The position numbers were made by a program, and so were the translations under genes. From Rhodobacter aestuarii (lineage in GTDB: Bacteria > Pseudomonadota > Alphaproteobacteria > Rhodobacterales > Rhodobacteraceae), in contig NZ_FTOG01000001.1 of the NCBI RefSeq assembly GCF_900156655.1, positions 186,001-250,000 of the forward strand: DNA of 64,000 bases. The letters run 5' to 3'. A model generated the notes under the pieces. It saw only the letters and a list, made by a program, of their open reading frames with translations, was not told where the DNA came from and searched no databases. Positions 60,798 through 64,000 of the stretch are shown in pieces (the first letter of the stretch is position 1; each line of letters starts with the position of its first letter).

Positions 60798-61577
60798 ATG
60801 GATCTGGGATTGAGCGGAAAACGCGCGCTTGTCTGTGCGGGCTCCAAGGGGCTGGGGCGCGGCTGCGCGGAGGCTTTGGCGGCAGCGGGTGTTGAAATTG
60901 TGCTCAATGCGCGTGGGGCAGAGGCGCTGGAGAAAACCGCGGCTGAAATCGCGGCAACCTATGGCGTGCCGGTTACGCCCGTGGCGGCCGATATCACCAC
61001 GCCCGAGGGCCGCGCCAAGGTGCTTGAGGTCGCAGGCGCTGTGGACATTTTGGTCAATAACGCTGGTGGCCCGCCTGCCGGGGTCTGGACAGACTGGGAT
61101 CACGCCGATTTTCTGGCCGCGATCGAGGCGAATATGCTCTCCCCCATCGCGCTGATGCAGGCGCTTGTGCCCGGTATGCAGGCGCGCGGCTGGGGGCGGG
61201 TGGTCAACATCACCTCGGCGGCGGTGAAAGCGCCGATTGCACAGCTTGGCCTTTCCAATACCGCGCGCACCGGGCTCACGGGGTTTGTTGCGGGGATGGC
61301 GCGGCAGGTGGCGGGCTCGGGCGTGACGGTGAACAACCTGTTGCCCGGCATTCACGCGACCGACCGGATGGTGACGCTCGATGGTCCGGTGGCGAAAGCC
61401 GAAGGGATCAGCCTCGAGGAAGCCGCCGCCAAACGCGCCGCTGCGATCCCGGCGGGGCGCTATGGATCGCCGGCGGATTTCGGCGCGGTCTGTGCCTTCC
61501 TGTGTTCCGCGCAGGCCAGCTTCATCGTCGGGCAAAACATCTTGGTCGATGGCGGGGCTGCAAATCAAACGATTTGA
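60798..61577 (+). CDS. SDR-family protein with altered catalytic residues
   Basis: 259 residues from ATG 60798, preceded by AGGAGGG. The Rossmann motif CAGSKGLGRGCAEALAAAG and NNAGGPPAGVW are intact. Where the family has Y-x3-K, this protein has S-N-T-A-R (LGLSNTARTGLTGF), so the catalytic Tyr and Lys are replaced. It belongs to a known atypical SDR group close to FabG; a normal dehydrogenase reaction should not be assumed. A terminator follows. Confidence 0.85.
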   Translation: MDLGLSGKRALVCAGSKGLGRGCAEALAAAGVEIVLNARGAEALEKTAAEIAATYGVPVTPVAADITTPEGRAKVLEVAGAVDILVNNAGGPPAGVWTDWDHADFLAAIEANMLSPIALMQALVPGMQARGWGRVVNITSAAVKAPIAQLGLSNTARTGLTGFVAGMARQVAGSGVTVNNLLPGIHATDRMVTLDGPVAKAEGISLEEAAAKRAAAIPAGRYGSPADFGAVCAFLCSAQASFIVGQNILVDGGAANQTI

Positions 61578-61585
61578 GACAGTTT

Positions 61586-61604
61586 GGGGCGGCAAAACCG
61601 CCCC
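61586..61604 (+). terminator. Terminator after the SDR gene
   Basis: GGGGCGG (61586-61592), loop CAAAA and CCGCCCC (61598-61604) form a 7-bp GC stem, followed within six bases by TTTCGTTT. It starts 9 bp after the stop codon. Confidence 0.7.
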
Positions 61605-61713
61605 TATGCCTTTCGTTTAACGCCGTCTTGGGGTTTCCTATGGGGCGCGTCTCGCTGAAATATCCATAATCCGTCGCCCTATGCGCCTCAGTCCGGTTTC
61701 AAAAGATTTGGCA

Positions 61714-63237
61714 ATGAAAACGTCTCGGCTTCTCTTCGTTGGCGCGTTTGGTGCGCTTCTGTCGCTCGCGCTGAGCATTGCCTATTTGCGCCTTGGATTT
61801 GCGCAGGTTGACGGGCGCTTTTTGCCCGATGACACCTATTATACGCTTTCCATCGCGCGGAACCTGTTTGAAGGCCGGGGCCTTAGCACGGATGGAATTA
61901 TTCAGACCTCCGGCTTGCAGCCGCTGATCGTGTTGTTTGAACTGCCGCTGTTTTTGCTGTTTTCGGACCCGAAAACGCTGGTGCTCGGGGCGGTGGTTGT
62001 CTCGGCGGGCTTTGGTGCGCTGACGGCGGCCTTGGCGGGGATGCTGGCCACACGCGAAAGCCGCACGCTTTGGCCGGGTCTCGTAACGGCGGCACTGGTT
62101 GCGGTGTCGCCCGGGCTTTCTGGCAACGCACTCAATGGGCTGGAAACCTCGCTCGCGGCTGCGCTTCTGCTCTGGGTGCTTTGGCTGGTGCAGGGGACGG
62201 ACGGGCAGGGGTCTTTTGCGCGTGCCGCAATCATTGGTGGCGTTGCGGGCGCGGCACTTTTGGCGCGGATTGACAGTGTGCTTTTCCTGCTGCCAGCCGG
62301 GCTTTGGGGGCTTTCCCGGCTTGGGGTCTTGCGCACCGCAGTCGTGGCCTTTGTGGCGGCGGTCGTTGTGCTGCCTTGGGTGCTTTACTGCCTGCGCTTC
62401 GGCGCACCAGTGCCCGAAAGTGGCGCCGCAGTGCGCCAAATTGTGGAGTTTCATCACACGATTGAAAAACTTGGCCCGATGATGGGGCTCAACCGAATTG
62501 GGATCGCCCTTGATACGCTGCTTTCAGATCGTGTTTTGGGGATTGGTGCCATCATCGTTCTGGGCAGCTTGTTGGCGGGGCTGGCGCAGCTTTGGCGCGC
62601 ACGGGCCATGAATCTCGGTGGCGTCCTTGCGCTTTCGGGGTTGCTTTATCTGGGGTTCTATCTGTTCTATTTGCCCGCCTTTTGGTTCTTTGATCGCTAT
62701 TTGAACCCGGTTTTGCTGTTTTCGACGATCTTGCTGGTCCTCACCTTTGCCGCGCAGGTGGAGGCGCGCGCAGGGCGGGTCGTTGGTGCGCTTGCGCTTG
62801 GGGGTGTTTTGATCGCGATCAGTGCCTCAACCCATCTGCGCGTGCTTTCCAACCCGATGATGCTGCGCACAGATCGGGGGTACACGCGGCAGGTGGAAGG
62901 GATTTTGGACCAGCTTCCCGCAGACGCGGTCTTGGCGGCGATGCAATCCGGAGCCTTGGGATGGTGGGCGGAAAGTGCGCCCTATGCGGAAAAGCACATC
63001 CGGGTCATCAATCTTGATGGCGTTGTGAACCGTGCCGCGAAAGAGGCGATTGGGGCGCATCGGTTGGGCGATTATCTCGCGCAGATTGAGGCGACCCATT
63101 TTGCCGATTGGCCCACAAACGTTTTGATGCTGAACACCTATCTGGGGGCCGCGCCAAAGGTGCGTCTGGGCGATAAGGTCTTCTCAGGTCATCTCGGCGA
63201 TAGCTTCGATCTGTATATGGTGGTTCCGGGCGCGTAA
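61714..63237 (+). CDS. Multi-membrane GT-C-type glycosyltransferase-like protein
   Basis: 507 residues from ATG 61714 (MKTSRLLFVGAFG), with about ten hydrophobic segments; an in-frame start at 61681 would add 11 residues. After the first helix comes RFLPDDTYYTLSIARNLFEG, whose paired Asp in the first periplasmic loop is typical of GT-C enzymes that use lipid-linked sugars. LNGLETSLAAALLLWVLW follows, also usual there. It probably moves a sugar onto a lipid or glycan at the periplasmic face. The acceptor is unknown. Confidence 0.7.
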   Translation: MKTSRLLFVGAFGALLSLALSIAYLRLGFAQVDGRFLPDDTYYTLSIARNLFEGRGLSTDGIIQTSGLQPLIVLFELPLFLLFSDPKTLVLGAVVVSAGFGALTAALAGMLATRESRTLWPGLVTAALVAVSPGLSGNALNGLETSLAAALLLWVLWLVQGTDGQGSFARAAIIGGVAGAALLARIDSVLFLLPAGLWGLSRLGVLRTAVVAFVAAVVVLPWVLYCLRFGAPVPESGAAVRQIVEFHHTIEKLGPMMGLNRIGIALDTLLSDRVLGIGAIIVLGSLLAGLAQLWRARAMNLGGVLALSGLLYLGFYLFYLPAFWFFDRYLNPVLLFSTILLVLTFAAQVEARAGRVVGALALGGVLIAISASTHLRVLSNPMMLRTDRGYTRQVEGILDQLPADAVLAAMQSGALGWWAESAPYAEKHIRVINLDGVVNRAAKEAIGAHRLGDYLAQIEATHFADWPTNVLMLNTYLGAAPKVRLGDKVFSGHLGDSFDLYMVVPGA

Positions 63238-63245
63238 GCGCCCCC

Positions 63246-63476
63246 TTACTCGCTCTGCCGGGCTGCGCGCCCACCGCGGCGTTTGGCAAGGCGTGGCGCG
63301 CGGGCTGGCAGCTCTGCCATAATCGCGCGGCGTTCTTCGGGCGAAAGCACCGACCATTGGCCGATTTCGTCCAAACTGCGGTAGCATCCGATGCAAATCC
63401 GTTCCTCGCGGTGGATTTGACACAGCTTCACGCAGGGGCTTTGAATCTCGTCACGTTTCCAGACGTCATCCGTCAT
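63246..63476 (-). CDS. DUF1289 small Cys-rich protein
   Basis: 76 residues. QSPCVKLCQIHREERICIGC gives C-x3-C-x8-C-x2-C and is followed by YRSLDEIGQWSVLSPEERRA, the DUF1289 pattern. Function is not established; the four cysteines suggest a metal or Fe-S site. It overlaps ruvX by 11 bp and is co-transcribed with it. Confidence 0.88.
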   Translation of the reverse strand: MTDDVWKRDEIQSPCVKLCQIHREERICIGCYRSLDEIGQWSVLSPEERRAIMAELPARAPRLAKRRGGRAARQSE

Positions 63477-63951
63477 TGGCCTGTCTCCGAAGGTGCCCGA
63501 GCCGGTCGAGCGCGCCTTGCAAGATAAAGCCCGCAGCCACATGGTCCACCAATTCGGCGCGACGTTTTCGAGATAAATCCGCCTCAAGCATCGCGCGTTC
63601 GGCCGCGACGGTCGACAAACGCTCATCCCAAAAGGCAATCGGCAGGGGGGTGAGCTTTTCAAGGTTACGCGCAAAGGCGCGGGTGGATTGCGCGCGCGGG
63701 CCCTCGGAGCCATCCATATTCATTGGCAGACCGAGCACCAGCCCGACAATTTCGCGCTCCTCCACGATCTTCAAAAGCTCCGCCGCATCGAGCGTGAACT
63801 TTTGCCGCCGGATGGTGCGCAAGGGCGTGGAGATTGAGCGCAACCCGTCAGAGATAGAGACCCCAAGTGTCTTGGTGCCAAGGTCAAGCCCCGCCAAACC
63901 GCCAATGCGGGGCAGGGCGGTGGCAAACTCTTCGATGCTAGCACAGATCAT
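63466..63951 (-). CDS. ruvX: RuvX/YqgF Holliday-junction resolvase-like protein
   Basis: 161 residues: GLAGLDLGTKTLGVSISDGL (first catalytic Asp), VGLVLGLPMNMDGSEGPRAQ and IAFWDERLSTVAAERAMLEA (E-R-L-S). This is the RNase H-fold family implicated in junction processing and 16S rRNA maturation. The start overlaps the stop of an upstream gene by ATGA. Confidence 0.93.
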   Translation of the reverse strand: MICASIEEFATALPRIGGLAGLDLGTKTLGVSISDGLRSISTPLRTIRRQKFTLDAAELLKIVEEREIVGLVLGLPMNMDGSEGPRAQSTRAFARNLEKLTPLPIAFWDERLSTVAAERAMLEADLSRKRRAELVDHVAAGFILQGALDRLGHLRRQANDG

Positions 63952-64000
63952 TCGCTTACCCCGGCGGATTTGGCAGCGGCCTCAAGCGCGGCAAGGGCTT
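63948..64000 (-). CDS. 3' end of a gene upstream of ruvX
   Basis: The minus-strand frame ending TGA at 63948-63950 encodes an alanine-rich tail (ALAALEAAAKSAGVSE). Only 17 codons are inside the window. In Rhodobacterales the gene before ruvX is often ccmI (cytochrome c biogenesis), whose C-terminus is Ala-rich, but this fragment is too short to confirm it. Confidence 0.5.
   Translation of the reverse strand, partial: ALAALEAAAKSAGVSE

Overview
The window looks like a chromosomal segment of a GC-rich alphaproteobacterium of the Rhodobacterales (Rhodobacter/Paracoccus/roseobacter-type). This rests on the tight ATGA-overlapped operons, the many TRAP transporters, the single-cysteine DksA, the Hint-domain protein, the NrsF-type anti-sigma system, the RuvX/DUF1289 pair and the overall codon use. 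No plasmid replication gene, prophage, intact insertion sequence or CRISPR array is visible.

Layout. 1-3618: a bufferin-type (metal-buffering RiPP) operon (bufA end, bufB, bufC, DoxX) followed by its sigma factor/NrsF pair. 3604-8151: a DUF4239 membrane protein, an EamA exporter, a LuxR-HTH/alpha-beta-hydrolase fusion and a small SH3 lipoprotein. 8379-12285: an Fe(III)-type ABC importer behind a palindromic operator candidate. 12483-21878: a nine-gene hydroxycinnamate (ferulate/coumarate) catabolic operon with its own TRAP transporter and MarR regulator; the enzyme set fits the CoA-dependent, beta-oxidative side-chain route. 21940-29589: a second aromatic operon with a divergent MarR, for the gentisate pathway (probably from 3-hydroxybenzoate), again with its own TRAP transporter. 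The end products of both are ordinary central metabolites, so the two operons together make a roughly 17 kb aromatic-acid utilisation island.

29590-31571 is a scarred stretch: an acidic orphan protein, then an N-terminal Wzx flippase fragment running into a C-terminal glycosyltransferase fragment, probably the remains of a polysaccharide locus. 31924-32942 is a ykkC-class (guanidine-I-like) riboswitch in front of an EamA exporter. 33035-34684 is an FMN glutamate-synthase-like protein. 34705-38185 holds the choline-O-sulfate trio (LysR regulator, choline-binding protein, choline sulfatase), ended by a strong terminator. 38230-42600 carries a secreted hydrolase, tRNA-Gly(CCC) and an orphan RACo-type corrinoid-activation protein; 42761-46803 has MoxR, DksA, an FAD monooxygenase and a YegD-type Hsp70.

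46888-51569 is a TPP-riboswitch-controlled thiamine salvage operon (thiM-thiE-thiD-thiY-thiZ-thiX): salvage kinases and the coupling enzyme together with an importer for pyrimidine precursors. 51570-64000 is mostly housekeeping (xthA, prfC, dGTPase-like, IscA/ErpA-like, SDR, GT-C, DUF1289, ruvX). Odd members there are a pair of paralogous small CPYCG zinc-finger proteins, a Hint-domain protein, and a 535-residue protein with a 77-codon Ala/Ser/Tyr/Asp/Val triplet-repeat tract.

The best candidates for something poorly described are the triplet-repeat protein, the tandem CPYCG mini-proteins, the MDMPI-like protein inside the gentisate operon, the LuxR-hydrolase fusion, and the ykkC-EamA riboswitch with a plausible ribosome-site pairing. 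All identifications are from reading the sequence; no database search was run.
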